Position numbers and translations under genes: made by a program. The notes under the pieces were generated by a model. It was given only the letters and a program-made list of their open reading frames with translations, did no database searches and was not told where the DNA came from. A DNA stretch of 64,000 nt, taken from the NCBI RefSeq assembly GCF_003574735.1, contig NZ_QORW01000008.1:62001-126000 (forward strand). Direction: 5' to 3'. This document shows, in pieces, positions 7,772-16,771 of this stretch (position 1 is its first letter; each line of letters opens with the position of its first letter). This stretch comes from Dongia deserti. Its GTDB lineage: Bacteria > Pseudomonadota > Alphaproteobacteria > Dongiales > Dongiaceae.

Positions 7772-8688
7772 TCCTTGCTCTGATAGATCTTGATCAGGCC
7801 GTCGAGCAGCTTCAGCGCTTCGCCGCGCGGGCGCTGGAAGGTGTTGCGGCCGATGATCGAGCCGTTGCCGCCGCCATCGCGGATGGCGCGCGCCTCTTCG
7901 AAGATGCCTTCCTCGCCCTTGGCGGCACCGCCGGAGAAGACGACAATGCGCCGCCCATTGAAGCAGGCCTGCACGACGTGGCGGATGCGGGCCGCGGCGC
8001 TCGCAATGTCGATGCGCTCCTTTTCATAGATTTTTTTCGCTTCCGGCTGCTCCAGGAAGTCCGTCGGCGGCTTCACCTTGATGATGTGGGCGCCGAGCAG
8101 TGCCGCCATATGCGCGGCATAGGCGCAGATGTCCATCGCCGTCTCGCCTTCCTTGGACAGGGCTTCGCCGCGCGGGTAGGACCAGATCACCACGGCGAGG
8201 CCGACGGACTTCGCTTCCTCGGCCAGCTCGCGGATCTCCTGCATCATCTCGAAGGCATATTCGGAGCCTGGATAGATCGTGAAGCCGATCGCCGAGCAGC
8301 CGAGGCGCAGCGCATCGCCGACTGAGCCGGTGATCGCCTGGTCCTTCGCCTTGGCGAGGGAATTGGAGGAATTGACCTTGAGGATGGTCGGGATCTGCCC
8401 CGCATAGGTACCGGCGCCGGCTTCTATCATGCCGAGCGGCGCGGCATAAGCATTAAGGCCCGCTTCGATCGCCAGCTCAAAATGATAGTGCGGATCATAG
8501 GCCGGCGGATTGGGCGCAAAGCTGCGCGCAGGCCCATGCTCGAATCCCTGGTCGACCGGCAGGATGACCAGCTTGCCCGTGCCGCCGAGGCGCCCCTGCA
8601 TCAGGATGCGGGCGAGGTTGGCCTTGGTGCCGGGGTTGTCGCTCTCATAGTGCGAGAGAATTTTCTGAACTGCGGGGGTGAGCTTCAT
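7768..8688 (-). CDS. fbaB: Class I fructose-bisphosphate aldolase (FbaB/DhnA type)
   Basis: This 306-residue protein is a Schiff-base aldolase. LVILPVDQGFEHGP near residue 40, HIIKVKPPTDF near residue 200 (the lysine expected to form the imine) and VVFSGGAAKGEEG near 252 are the DhnA-family hallmarks. It cleaves fructose 1,6-bisphosphate to dihydroxyacetone phosphate and glyceraldehyde 3-phosphate. It is the first gene of a two-gene unit with the ThiE-like gene. In many alphaproteobacteria the order is tkt-gap-pgk-fba on one strand. Here pgk is absent, and 4 kb including a plus-strand block separates fba from gap. Confidence 0.93.
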   Translation of the reverse strand: MKLTPAVQKILSHYESDNPGTKANLARILMQGRLGGTGKLVILPVDQGFEHGPARSFAPNPPAYDPHYHFELAIEAGLNAYAAPLGMIEAGAGTYAGQIPTILKVNSSNSLAKAKDQAITGSVGDALRLGCSAIGFTIYPGSEYAFEMMQEIRELAEEAKSVGLAVVIWSYPRGEALSKEGETAMDICAYAAHMAALLGAHIIKVKPPTDFLEQPEAKKIYEKERIDIASAAARIRHVVQACFNGRRIVVFSGGAAKGEEGIFEEARAIRDGGGNGSIIGRNTFQRPRGEALKLLDGLIKIYQSKD

Positions 8689-8885
8689 GAAGGATTCCTC
8701 GTAAGGCCAAAGGCGGATCTAGGGCGTATCCGGGGCATATCAACGCTCGAAGTGCGGAAAGGGTTCATACCGCACCCGCGGATGGCTTTTCAATGCAGCC
8801 TTGCAGCGCCCCAAAGCTCTTGCCAGGATGCGGGCGCGCTGCGGCCAGTCGCACGCAAAACGTTGGGGAAAAAGGAAATATTTCC

Positions 8886-9371
8886 ATGACGCGTGCGATT
8901 CGCGTGGGGCTCGTGCTGGGCTGCCTGCTTGTGACAATTGTGACATCCGTTGCGGCGCGCGCGGACGATGCAGTCCTGCTTTTCACGGGCAAAGTGCCGG
9001 GCGGCGAGGTAACGCTGACACGCGATGACATCGCCAAGCTTCCCCAGCGCACGCTGACGGAGCAACCGACCAGCTTTCCCGAGCCCATCGCGTTCAAGGG
9101 TCCCTCGCTCGCCGATGTGCTAGCTCTGGCCGGGGCGACCGGCGGATACATCACGCTGACGGCCGCTGACGATTACCAGGTGGACATTACCGCCGACGAG
9201 ATGAAGACGTTCAATCCCATCCTGGCCATCGAGAAAGAGGGAGTCCGAATGGCGCCGGACGATTTCGGTCCGTTCTTCGTAATGTGGCCGTTCAAGGAGA
9301 AGCCGGAGATCGACAACGAAGCGTTCCAGGCCAAGGCGATCTGGAGCGTAGTAAAGGTCGAGATCAAATGA
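8886..9371 (+). CDS. Exported oxidoreductase-molybdopterin-fold protein lacking the cofactor cysteine
   Basis: This is a 161-residue protein with a signal peptide (to about residue 26, ARA). Its domain resembles the molybdopterin-binding fold of sulfite-oxidase-type enzymes (FKGPSLADVLALAG, ADDYQVDITADEMKTFNPIL, GPFFVMWPF). There is no cysteine anywhere in the protein, so the Cys that ligates molybdenum is missing and it is unlikely to be a redox enzyme. The ATG at 8886 has AAGGAA about nine bases upstream. It overlaps the next gene by ATGA and heads a set that ends in a CHASE sensor kinase. Small proteins of this type often accompany sensor kinases or cyclic-di-GMP proteins, so a ligand-sensing role is my inference. 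Confidence 0.7.
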   Translation: MTRAIRVGLVLGCLLVTIVTSVAARADDAVLLFTGKVPGGEVTLTRDDIAKLPQRTLTEQPTSFPEPIAFKGPSLADVLALAGATGGYITLTAADDYQVDITADEMKTFNPILAIEKEGVRMAPDDFGPFFVMWPFKEKPEIDNEAFQAKAIWSVVKVEIK

Positions 9372-9922
9372 ACGATCAAAGCTGGCGTTGGATCTGGCTG
9401 CCGGACCTGGGCGAAGGGGTGGAGCAGTTCACGTTTCACTCGAGTCCTGTGGGATACGATGCGCGCGGGAGTGTTGCTGCGACGCTGGAGGGTGCGGCGC
9501 TCAACGCCAGATATCTGGTTGAGACCGATGTGGCATGGCGCACACGCCGCGTTCGCGTTGCCATAAAAGGCGGGAGGCTGCTCGAAATATTCTCCGACGG
9601 CGCGGGGGATTGGTCCCGGGGAGATGGCGAAGCGTTGCCGGAGCTCGATGGCTGCCTAGATCCGGACATCTCGATGACGCCTTTCACCAACACGCTGGCG
9701 ATCCGCCGCCTGGGGCTAAAGATTGGTGAGTCGGCGGAGATCGAGGTCGCCTACATCCTCGTCCCTGAACTAGGCTTGCGCGCCGCGCCGCAGCGCTACA
9801 CCCGCGTCGCCGACCGGCTATGGCGGTTCGAAGGGCTCGACATCGACTTCACAGCGGATATCGCCGTGGACGAAAGCGGGTTCGTGGTGGATTACCCTGG
9901 GCTATTCAAGCGCAGCGTATGA
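9368..9922 (+). CDS. Putative glycolipid-binding domain protein (DUF1089)
   Basis: This is a 184-residue protein without signal peptide or membrane segment. The DUF1089 features are visible: an early RWIWLPDLGEGVEQF with a later ARYLVETDVAWRTRRVRV, GCLDPDISMTPFTNTLAIRRL in the middle and a C-terminal DIDFTADIAVDESGFVVDYP. The family has a lipocalin-like beta fold, and binding to glycolipids is proposed. The start ATG overlaps the stop of the preceding gene. Why it sits between a secreted sensor-like protein and a kinase is unclear. Confidence 0.75.
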   Translation: MNDQSWRWIWLPDLGEGVEQFTFHSSPVGYDARGSVAATLEGAALNARYLVETDVAWRTRRVRVAIKGGRLLEIFSDGAGDWSRGDGEALPELDGCLDPDISMTPFTNTLAIRRLGLKIGESAEIEVAYILVPELGLRAAPQRYTRVADRLWRFEGLDIDFTADIAVDESGFVVDYPGLFKRSV

Positions 9923-10060
9923 CCGCAGCCGAAAGGGAAACCTAGCGCCCATCAAGGCCTGGGTTGCGCTTCGCCTTTGCCCGGCTGCCCTCAACAGTTT
10001 AAAAAGGAATATAAGCGCGCCGCATGTCGCGGCCGGCTTGGGGGCACAGTGGTCATTTCA

Positions 10061-12319
10061 ATGGTAAAGCCTAGCGCGCCGATCAGAGCGTGGATTGCCC
10101 CAGTGGGCATCGTGATTATCGGTGGGCTGCTGTCCTGCCTGGCTTTCTGGTTCGCCGACCGGGCCGAAGATCGGCGCGTCATGGCCATGCTGGAGTTCCG
10201 CGCCGATTGGCGGGCGCGCGATCTGGAGGCCAAGGTGCGGCTAGCCGGAAACCCGGTCGAGAATATCGCGATCGTGATGGCCGCGAACCCGGTGATAGGC
10301 CCCGACGAGTTCAAGCGCGTCGCGGTCCGCGCGCGGCATGACCTGGAGCATGTGAATTCTTTGCAATGGGCACCGCGCGTCGAACGGGAGAGGATCCCGT
10401 CGTTCGAATTGGAGGCGCGCGCGCTCGGTCTTTTGGATTATCGCGTCTTCGACGTCACACCGGATTTTCAGCCGGAGCCTATCTCGGACCGTCCAGAATA
10501 TTTCCCGGTGCTGTTCGATGAGCGGTTCCAGGGCAGCCGGCACGTGCTTGGCCTGGCGCTTGGCAAGCACGCAGGCCGGCGCATCCCGATGGAAAAGGCA
10601 CGCGATGAAGGGCGCCCGATCGCGACCTTGCCGGTTCGACCCGTGGGGCCCATGTCCGACAAGCTTGTGTATCTGATCTTCTGGCCCGTCTACGACGGCA
10701 TCACCGTGCCCACGACCGTCGAGGAGCGTCGCGTCAATCTGCGCGGCTACGCGATCGGGAACTATGATCTGGTTGCCTTCCTGACCGCAGCCCTGGACAA
10801 CACGCCGGCCCTGATCGCCGATCTGCATTTCGTTCTGCAGGGTGAACACCGGCACGGGGCTCCGGAGGAGGCGTCGGCCCACTATTCGATCAACCAGGGA
10901 AAGATCACACTGGGCGCGGGAGAAAGTCCGCCGGAGCCTGCGGTGCGGTTGGTGCGGGAGTTCACGGTGCTCGACCAGCACTGGGATATCATCTTCGATT
11001 TCGCGCCCTCTACCGTTTCAAATCTCCGTTCCGCGGACCCCTTCGGCTGGTTGCTTGCGGGACTGCTGCTGACCGCCTCCGCGGCATTCTACGTCGCGCG
11101 CGAGAAGAACCGCAGGCAGGTGATCGAGGAGCTGGTGGCACAGCGCACCGCCGAACTGCAGCGTACCAGCGAGCAATTGCACCAAGCGCAAAAGATGGAG
11201 GCCATCGGCAACCTGACCGGTGGGATGGCCCACGACTTCAATAACCTGCTGGCAATCGTGATCGGGAATCTCGATCTGCTGCAAGACCGTGTGAAAAATA
11301 ACCCGGAGGCGATGGCGCTTTCCGAGGCTGCGCTGCAGGCCAGCCTGCGCGGCGAGGAGCTCACGCGCCAGCTGCTCGCTTTTGCGCGGCGCCAGCCGCT
11401 TGAGCCGCGCGTCACGGACGTCAACCAACTGGTCCTCGGGATGACGCGCCTGCTCGAGCGGATACTCGAGGAGAACATTGAAGTCGTAGTCACGACGACA
11501 CCGGATGTCTGGCCAGTCCTCATCGATGCCGCGCAGCTCAACGCCGCGATCGCCAACCTGGCGACCAACGCGCGCGATGCGATGCCCAAGGGTGGCCGCC
11601 TGACCATCGAGACGAAGAGCGCTCACTTGGATGAGGACTATGTCGCCCTCAACCCAGACGTCCAGCCTGGTGATTATGTCTTGATCGAGGTCTCGGACAC
11701 CGGCGTCGGCATGTCACCTGAGACCCTGTCCCAGGCTTTCGAACCCTTCTTCACCACTAAGCCAGCGGGGCATGGCACTGGCCTGGGACTGAGCATGGTG
11801 TTCGGCTTCGTGAAGCAGTCCCGCGGGCACGTCAAGATCTACAGCGAACCGGGGCAGGGAACGACCGTGCGGCTCTATCTGCCGCGAGCCGAAGGCAGTC
11901 CTGCGGTCGCCCAGGCGCCGGCGCCTGAGCCGGCGACCCAGTCGGAGAGGCGCGAAACCATCCTGGTCGTCGAGGACGACGCCGACGTTAGGCGCGTCGT
12001 AATCCGCCAGGTGTCCGAACTCGGCTACGCCGTTCTCGAGGCGGCCAACGCGCAGGCGGCGCTGGCGATCCTGGGAGACCAGGACAAGGTCGTCGACCTG
12101 CTCTTCACCGACCTAGTCATGCCGGGCGGAATGAACGGGGTTGAGCTCGCGCAAGCAGCGAAGGCACTTCGGCCAGGCCTTCGGGTGCTCTTTACCTCGG
12201 GCTACACCGGCAACACGCTGCGCAGCAGCGACCGGATTCCGGACGATGCGCCATTCCTGAGCAAGCCCTACCGGAAGCACGAGTTGGCAGAGAAACTCCG
12301 ACAGGTGCTGCCGGCTTGA
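10061..12319 (+). CDS. CHASE-domain hybrid sensor histidine kinase with receiver
   Basis: The protein has about 752 residues from ATG 10061 (GTG 10049 has a better-placed GGGG and is an alternative). A first membrane helix (about 11-31) is followed by a periplasmic CHASE domain (about 50-250, with NSLQWAPRVERERIPSFE and FPVLFDERF) and a second helix near 325-345. A short coiled coil leads into the HisKA domain with GGMAHDFNNLLAIVIGNLDL (phosphorylated His). The ATPase domain has NLATNARDAM, DTGVGM and GTGLGLSM. A C-terminal receiver (ILVVEDDADVRR, phosphoacceptor Asp in LLFTDLVMPG) completes it. CHASE domains sense small periplasmic ligands. There is no separate response regulator nearby, so output is probably by phosphorelay. 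Confidence 0.92.
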   Translation: MVKPSAPIRAWIAPVGIVIIGGLLSCLAFWFADRAEDRRVMAMLEFRADWRARDLEAKVRLAGNPVENIAIVMAANPVIGPDEFKRVAVRARHDLEHVNSLQWAPRVERERIPSFELEARALGLLDYRVFDVTPDFQPEPISDRPEYFPVLFDERFQGSRHVLGLALGKHAGRRIPMEKARDEGRPIATLPVRPVGPMSDKLVYLIFWPVYDGITVPTTVEERRVNLRGYAIGNYDLVAFLTAALDNTPALIADLHFVLQGEHRHGAPEEASAHYSINQGKITLGAGESPPEPAVRLVREFTVLDQHWDIIFDFAPSTVSNLRSADPFGWLLAGLLLTASAAFYVAREKNRRQVIEELVAQRTAELQRTSEQLHQAQKMEAIGNLTGGMAHDFNNLLAIVIGNLDLLQDRVKNNPEAMALSEAALQASLRGEELTRQLLAFARRQPLEPRVTDVNQLVLGMTRLLERILEENIEVVVTTTPDVWPVLIDAAQLNAAIANLATNARDAMPKGGRLTIETKSAHLDEDYVALNPDVQPGDYVLIEVSDTGVGMSPETLSQAFEPFFTTKPAGHGTGLGLSMVFGFVKQSRGHVKIYSEPGQGTTVRLYLPRAEGSPAVAQAPAPEPATQSERRETILVVEDDADVRRVVIRQVSELGYAVLEAANAQAALAILGDQDKVVDLLFTDLVMPGGMNGVELAQAAKALRPGLRVLFTSGYTGNTLRSSDRIPDDAPFLSKPYRKHELAEKLRQVLPA

Positions 12320-12365
12320 GGTGCGTTATCCGAGGGCACCAGCTTTGCGGATGACATTGTTTCCC

Positions 12366-12695
12366 CTAATTGGCCGTGAGCTCGGCACCGACCTGTTGCG
12401 CAATGTCGCGGAGCGCTTTCGCAGATTCAGGATGGCCGCTGAAGCGGATGCGCTGGACCCCTTCGACCAAGGCGGCGTGTGCCAGGTCGGCGCGCGAACC
12501 GCAGTCCAGCGTGAGCGTGAAGGCAACGCCGGGAAATTCCGCCTTGAGGGTGCGATTCAGCTCGGCGAACCACAGCACGCCATAAATGCTTGCGGCGTCG
12601 GGCGGGCTTTCCAGCTCCACCACGACGCCGCTTGATCTTGCCGCTTCGAGGGCGGCGCGTGCTTCGGGCAAGGATGCGATGACGATGGAAGTCAT
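12366..12695 (-). CDS. Conserved hypothetical protein downstream of gap
   Basis: This 109-residue protein begins MTSIVIASLPEARAALEAAR. It contains one motif-like stretch (VAFTLTLDCGSRADLAHAAL) and RIRFSGHPESAKALRDIAQQ near the end. The alternation of helices and strands looks like a small alpha/beta fold. It starts 14 bases after the gap stop and is probably co-transcribed with tkt-gap. I do not recognise the family; a role connected with central carbon metabolism is only suggested by position. Confidence 0.7.
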   Translation of the reverse strand: MTSIVIASLPEARAALEAARSSGVVVELESPPDAASIYGVLWFAELNRTLKAEFPGVAFTLTLDCGSRADLAHAALVEGVQRIRFSGHPESAKALRDIAQQVGAELTAN

Positions 12696-12709
12696 CGCAT
12701 CCCCGTTGC

Positions 12710-13717
12710 TTATCCGAGCTTGCCCATCGCGACGGCCGTGTCGGCCATGCGGTTGGAGAAGCCCCACTCGTTGTCGTACCAGGACATCACGCGCACGAAG
12801 GTGCCGTCGATCACCTGGGTCTGCAGCAGGTCGAAAGTCGAGCTGCTGGGATTGTGGTTGAAGTCGCTGGAGACCAGCGGTTGGTCGTTGGTGGCGAGGA
12901 TGCCCTTGAGCGGGCCGTTGGCCGCCTCGACGATCGCCGCGTTGACCGCTTCCTTGGTCACGCTCTTCTTCGGCACGAACTTGAAATCGACCAGCGAGAC
13001 GTTCGGCGTCGGCACGCGGATGGAGGTGCCGTCCAGCTTGCCCTTGAGCTCCGGGATCACGAGGCCGATCGCCTTGGCCGCGCCGGTGGTGGTGGGGATC
13101 ATGTTGAGCGCCGCGCCGCGGGCGCGATAGAGATCTTTGTGCAGCGTATCCAAGGTCGGCTGGTCGCCCGTGTAGGAGTGGATCGTCGTCATGTAGCCAT
13201 GCTCGATCCCGAAGGCGTTGTGCAGCACGTGGACGACCGGCGCCAGGCAGTTGGTGGTGCAGGACGCGTTGGAGACGACGGTGTGGCCCTTCTCCAGCTT
13301 CTGGTGGTTGACACCATAGACGACAGTGAGGTCGACCTCCGTGCCGGGCGCGGAGATCAGCACACGCTTGGCGCCGGCAGCGAGATGCGCGGCGGCCTTG
13401 TCCTTGCTGGTGAAGAGGCCGGTGCATTCCAGCGCGATGTCAACGCCGAGATCTTTCCACGGCAGCTTGGAGGGATCGCGCTCGGCGGTCACCTTCATGA
13501 AACCGCGGCCGACATCCATCTGCTCGCCCTTGGTCTTGACCTCGCCGGGGAAGCGTCCATGCACGGTGTCGTAGCGGAAGAGATGCGCGTTGGTCTCGAC
13601 CGGACCGAGGTCGTTGATGGCGAGCACGTCAATATCCTTGCGGCCGCTTTCGATGATCGCGCGCAGAACCAGGCGACCGATGCGGCCGAAACCGTTGATG
13701 GCGACTTTGACTGTCAT
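12710..13717 (-). CDS. gap: Glyceraldehyde-3-phosphate dehydrogenase, type I
   Basis: This 335-residue enzyme oxidises glyceraldehyde 3-phosphate to 1,3-bisphosphoglycerate. The NAD-binding start [16 protein letters not shown], the catalytic [12 protein letters not shown] (Cys about 155), the downstream HSYTGDQP and the C-terminal [13 protein letters not shown] are all intact. An AGAAGG ribosome site precedes the ATG at 13717, found by the canonical [11 protein letters not shown] start. It lies 22 bases after transketolase on the same strand. Phosphoglycerate kinase, usually next, is not in the window. Confidence 0.97.
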   Translation of the reverse strand: MTVKVAINGFGRIGRLVLRAIIESGRKDIDVLAINDLGPVETNAHLFRYDTVHGRFPGEVKTKGEQMDVGRGFMKVTAERDPSKLPWKDLGVDIALECTGLFTSKDKAAAHLAAGAKRVLISAPGTEVDLTVVYGVNHQKLEKGHTVVSNASCTTNCLAPVVHVLHNAFGIEHGYMTTIHSYTGDQPTLDTLHKDLYRARGAALNMIPTTTGAAKAIGLVIPELKGKLDGTSIRVPTPNVSLVDFKFVPKKSVTKEAVNAAIVEAANGPLKGILATNDQPLVSSDFNHNPSSSTFDLLQTQVIDGTFVRVMSWYDNEWGFSNRMADTAVAMGKLG

Positions 13718-13739
13718 GCCTTCCTTCTCCTGATTTGGC

Positions 13740-15740
13740 CTAGAGCTTCGCCTTGACGGCGTCGACAATTGCTCCAGCGGTAATTCCGAAATGCTTGTAA
13801 AGTTCCGCCGCCGGTGCTGAGGCACCGAAGCCGGTCATACCGATGAAAATGCCAGCGCTGCCGATATAACGCTCCCAGCCGAAGGAGGCCGCCGCCTCGA
13901 TGCCGACACGCAAGCCGTCGCCCAGCACCTCGCGGCGATAGCTCTCCGGCTGCTCCTCGAACAACTCCCAGCAGGGCAGGGAGACGACGGCGGTGCCGAT
14001 GCCCTGCGCTTCCGCCATTTCGCGCGCCTCCACCGCGACCGACACTTCCGAGCCGGTGGCGATCAGCGTCACCTTGCGTGCGTTCTTCGCTGGGCGGATG
14101 ACGTAGCCGCCGCGCGCGCAATGATTAGCGACAGCGGCGTCGGCGCGCAGATGGGGCAACGCCTGGCGCGTCAAGGCGAGGATCGAGGGGCGATTCTTCT
14201 GGCTCAGCGCCAGGGCCCAGCATTCAGCCGTCTCCATCGTATCCGCCGGGCGGAACACCAGCAGGTTCGGCATCGCGCGCAAGGCGGCGAGATGCTCGAT
14301 CGGCTGGTGCGTCGGCCCGTCTTCGCCGAGGCCGATCGAGTCATGAGTCATCACGTAGATGACGCGCTGATGCATGATCGCGGCGAGCCGGATCGACGGC
14401 CGGCAATAGTCGGTGAAGACGAGGAACGTGCCGCCGAACGGAATAATGCCGCCATGCAGCGCGAGGCCGTTCATGGCCGCCGCCATCTCGTGCTCGCGGA
14501 TGCCGTAGTAGATGTAGCTGCCGCCGTAGGCGCCGGCCTTGATCGGCGCCGCGCTCTTGGCCTTGGTGTTGTTGGAGCCGGTCAAGTCCGCCGAGCCGCC
14601 GATCAGCTCCGGCATAATTGGCACCAGAGCCTCGATTACCTTCTGGGAGGATTGGCGGGTGGCGATCTTCGGCGCTTCCGCCGCGATCGCGGTCTTCAGC
14701 TCATTGACCGTGCTCGCGAAATTCGCGGGCAGTTCGCCCGTGATGACGCGATCGAACTCGGTGCGATGCGCGCTCGCATCGTGGCGCTTGGTCCAGGCAG
14801 CATAATCGGCGGCGCCGCGCTGGCCGGCCTTGGCCCAGGCCGCGCGGATCGCATCCGGCACCACGAATGCCTCATGCGGCCAGTCGAGCTTCTGCCGCGC
14901 GCCCGCAACCTCGTCCTTGCCGAGTGGCGAGCCGTGGGTCGCAGCGGTGCCGGCCTTGGCCGGCGCGCCGTAGCCGATGGTGGTCTTGCAGGCGATCATG
15001 GTCGGCCGGTCGTGGGTCTTGGCCGCAGCCAGTGCCGCGGCGACGGCGTCCGTGTCGTGGCCGTCCACCTGCAGGGTCGCCCAGCCGGCGGCCTGGAAGC
15101 GGGCGATGTGGTTCTCCGAGGTGGAGAGCGAGGTCGGTCCGTCGATCGAGATCGAGTTGTCGTCCCACAGCACGATGAGCTTGTTGAGCTTCAGGTGCCC
15201 GGCGAGGGAGATCGCTTCCTGGCTGATGCCTTCCATCAGGCAGCCGTCGCCCGCCAGCACATAGGTGTAGTGATCGACCAGATCGTTTTCGAAGCGGGCG
15301 TTCAGAATGCGCTCCGCCAGCGCAAAGCCGACCGAATTGCCCAAGCCCTGGCCCAGCGGACCGGTGGTGGTTTCGATGCCGGCGGCAAAGCCGTATTCCG
15401 GATGGCCTGCCGTCTTGCTGCCGAGCTGGCGGAAACGCTTCAGCTCATCCAGCGTCACTTCCCGATAGCCGGTCAGATGCAGCAGGGAATAGAGCAGCAT
15501 CGAGCCGTGGCCGGCCGACAGGATGAACCGGTCGCGGTCCGGCCAGTGGGGATGCTGCGGATCATATTTCAGGAATTGTGTGAAAAGGACGGTCGCCACA
15601 TCCGCCATGCCCATCGGCATGCCGGGATGGCCGGAGGCGGCCTTTTCCACCGCGTCCATGGAGAGGGCGCGGATGGCATTCGCCATATCCCGCAGCGATA
15701 CCTCGGATTGCACCGAACTTGTAGCGGTGGCAGCGTCCAT
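13740..15740 (-). CDS. tkt: Transketolase
   Basis: This is a 666-residue thiamine-diphosphate enzyme of the pentose phosphate and Calvin pathways. It has [18 protein letters not shown] at the N-terminus, the ThDP motif [24 protein letters not shown], the central [19 protein letters not shown] and the C-terminal [13 protein letters not shown]. The ATG at 15740 gives the usual N-terminus, and an upstream in-frame start would add an unlikely Arg/Gly-rich leader. It is the first gene of tkt-gap-hypothetical and diverges from the DUF4164-zapA unit. The promoter lies within 15741-15977. Confidence 0.97.
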   Translation of the reverse strand: MDAATATSSVQSEVSLRDMANAIRALSMDAVEKAASGHPGMPMGMADVATVLFTQFLKYDPQHPHWPDRDRFILSAGHGSMLLYSLLHLTGYREVTLDELKRFRQLGSKTAGHPEYGFAAGIETTTGPLGQGLGNSVGFALAERILNARFENDLVDHYTYVLAGDGCLMEGISQEAISLAGHLKLNKLIVLWDDNSISIDGPTSLSTSENHIARFQAAGWATLQVDGHDTDAVAAALAAAKTHDRPTMIACKTTIGYGAPAKAGTAATHGSPLGKDEVAGARQKLDWPHEAFVVPDAIRAAWAKAGQRGAADYAAWTKRHDASAHRTEFDRVITGELPANFASTVNELKTAIAAEAPKIATRQSSQKVIEALVPIMPELIGGSADLTGSNNTKAKSAAPIKAGAYGGSYIYYGIREHEMAAAMNGLALHGGIIPFGGTFLVFTDYCRPSIRLAAIMHQRVIYVMTHDSIGLGEDGPTHQPIEHLAALRAMPNLLVFRPADTMETAECWALALSQKNRPSILALTRQALPHLRADAAVANHCARGGYVIRPAKNARKVTLIATGSEVSVAVEAREMAEAQGIGTAVVSLPCWELFEEQPESYRREVLGDGLRVGIEAAASFGWERYIGSAGIFIGMTGFGASAPAAELYKHFGITAGAIVDAVKAKL

Positions 15741-15977
15741 TTTGGATCCCAAAAGCTGGCGAAAGTGCGGCGCACCATGCCGCCCAGCCGTTCCCTGGTC
15801 AACAGCAGAAACCCCTGCGAGTCCCCGCTGCGCTGACATGACGCGAATCCAAGGATTTGGCGCCTTCCATTGACGTTCTGCGTGATCGCGGGTTTAATTT
15901 CCCCAAAGCGTGCCGGGATACCAGGTCGAGTCTGGCTAACCGGCATTTCACACAGGGACATGAAAGAGGCCGGCACG

Positions 15978-16220
15978 ATGAGCCAGCTCGATCTCGCAAT
16001 CAACCGCCTGGACGCCGCCATGGCGCGGCTCGATGCGGCAGTGGCCGAAAGCGCGGCGCGCGGCGCCAAGGACAAGGAGCTGCTGGAGCACGAACTCGCC
16101 ATCTTGCGCCAGACCTATGACCTGCTGCAGACCGAGGCGCGCATCGTTGCCGATCAGCTGGACGACGTGATCGATCGGTTGGGCGATGTGGCCCAGGTCG
16201 AAGCCGTCGGCCAGAGCTAA
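15978..16220 (+). CDS. DUF4164 small coiled-coil protein
   Basis: This 80-residue, highly helical protein (LDLAINRLDAAMARLDAAVA, then a run of Glu/Leu-rich heptads to residue 70) matches DUF4164, which in alphaproteobacteria nearly always precedes zapA. The predicted coiled coil and location point to a cell-division accessory role, but function is unproven. The ATG at 15978 is chosen; an ATG six codons upstream (MKEAGT) is possible. It is followed by zapA after 19 bases. Confidence 0.85.
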   Translation: MSQLDLAINRLDAAMARLDAAVAESAARGAKDKELLEHELAILRQTYDLLQTEARIVADQLDDVIDRLGDVAQVEAVGQS

Positions 16221-16239
16221 GCCATTCGAGGTGGAATCC

Positions 16240-16569
16240 ATGCCGACTGTCACCATCCTGCTGAACGGCCGAAATTACGACATCGCCTGCGGCCCCGGCG
16301 AAGAGGCGCGGGTACAGGAAGTCGCGGAGCGGCTGCGCGACCGGATGGAGGGTATTTCCCGCTCGCTTGGAAATGCCCAGGAGAATTTCCTGTTCGCGGT
16401 GACCGCCCTCCTGCTAGCAGACGAGCTGGAGCAGCGGGAGAAGGAGCTGAACACTGCCCGCGAGCAGCTCAGGGACGCCGCCCAGCACCGCGAGATCAAC
16501 CTGGCCAGCACGCTGGAGCGTCTGGCCGGCCGGATCGAGGCTATTGCCGCCCGGCTGGAAGCCGCCTAA
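16240..16569 (+). CDS. zapA: Cell division protein ZapA
   Basis: This is a 109-residue protein. The N-terminal ZapA head is seen as VTILLNGRNYDIACGPGEEA and a following RVQEVAERLRDRM. The rest is a long C-terminal coiled coil (about 55-108). ZapA crosslinks FtsZ filaments at the division site. The gene order DUF4164-zapA-6S RNA-cyclo-ligase is the usual one. A start further upstream exists but would overlap the previous gene and lacks the family's N-terminus. Confidence 0.95.
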   Translation: MPTVTILLNGRNYDIACGPGEEARVQEVAERLRDRMEGISRSLGNAQENFLFAVTALLLADELEQREKELNTAREQLRDAAQHREINLASTLERLAGRIEAIAARLEAA

Positions 16570-16591
16570 ATAAACCCCGGGCGGATTGCTG

Positions 16592-16752
16592 CCGGGTGCG
16601 ACAGGACCAAGTATCCCTGGGGCCATACGTCACCTCTAGGGAGCTGTCCCTACCGAGATCGTGGTCTCGGCACACGGCACCCACCTGCTGAGTGCAGGCC
16701 TTAGAGGATCATGCGTGCCATCGGCCCATGTGGCACCGCCCACCCAACCCGG
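16592..16752 (+). ncRNA. ssrS: 6S RNA (SsrS), boundaries approximate
   Basis: In alphaproteobacteria 6S RNA lies between zapA and the 5-formyl-THF cyclo-ligase gene, exactly here. Within it I can read a terminal pairing CCGGGT (16592-16597) with ACCCGG (16747-16752). Two short hairpins are also visible: TAGGGA-GCTG-TCCCTA and CCGAGA-TCGTGG-TCTCGG, the latter followed by CACACGGCACCCACC, a 6S-like stretch. The RNA would bind the sigma-70 holoenzyme as a promoter mimic. A covariance-model search would set the ends. Confidence 0.72.
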
Positions 16753-16771
16753 ACTGTCAGGACTTTCTCGA

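Noticed and set aside
14121-15836. Open frame of 571 codons opposite transketolase
   Set aside because: It is antisense to a fully conserved tkt gene and has an Arg/Gly-rich shadow composition.
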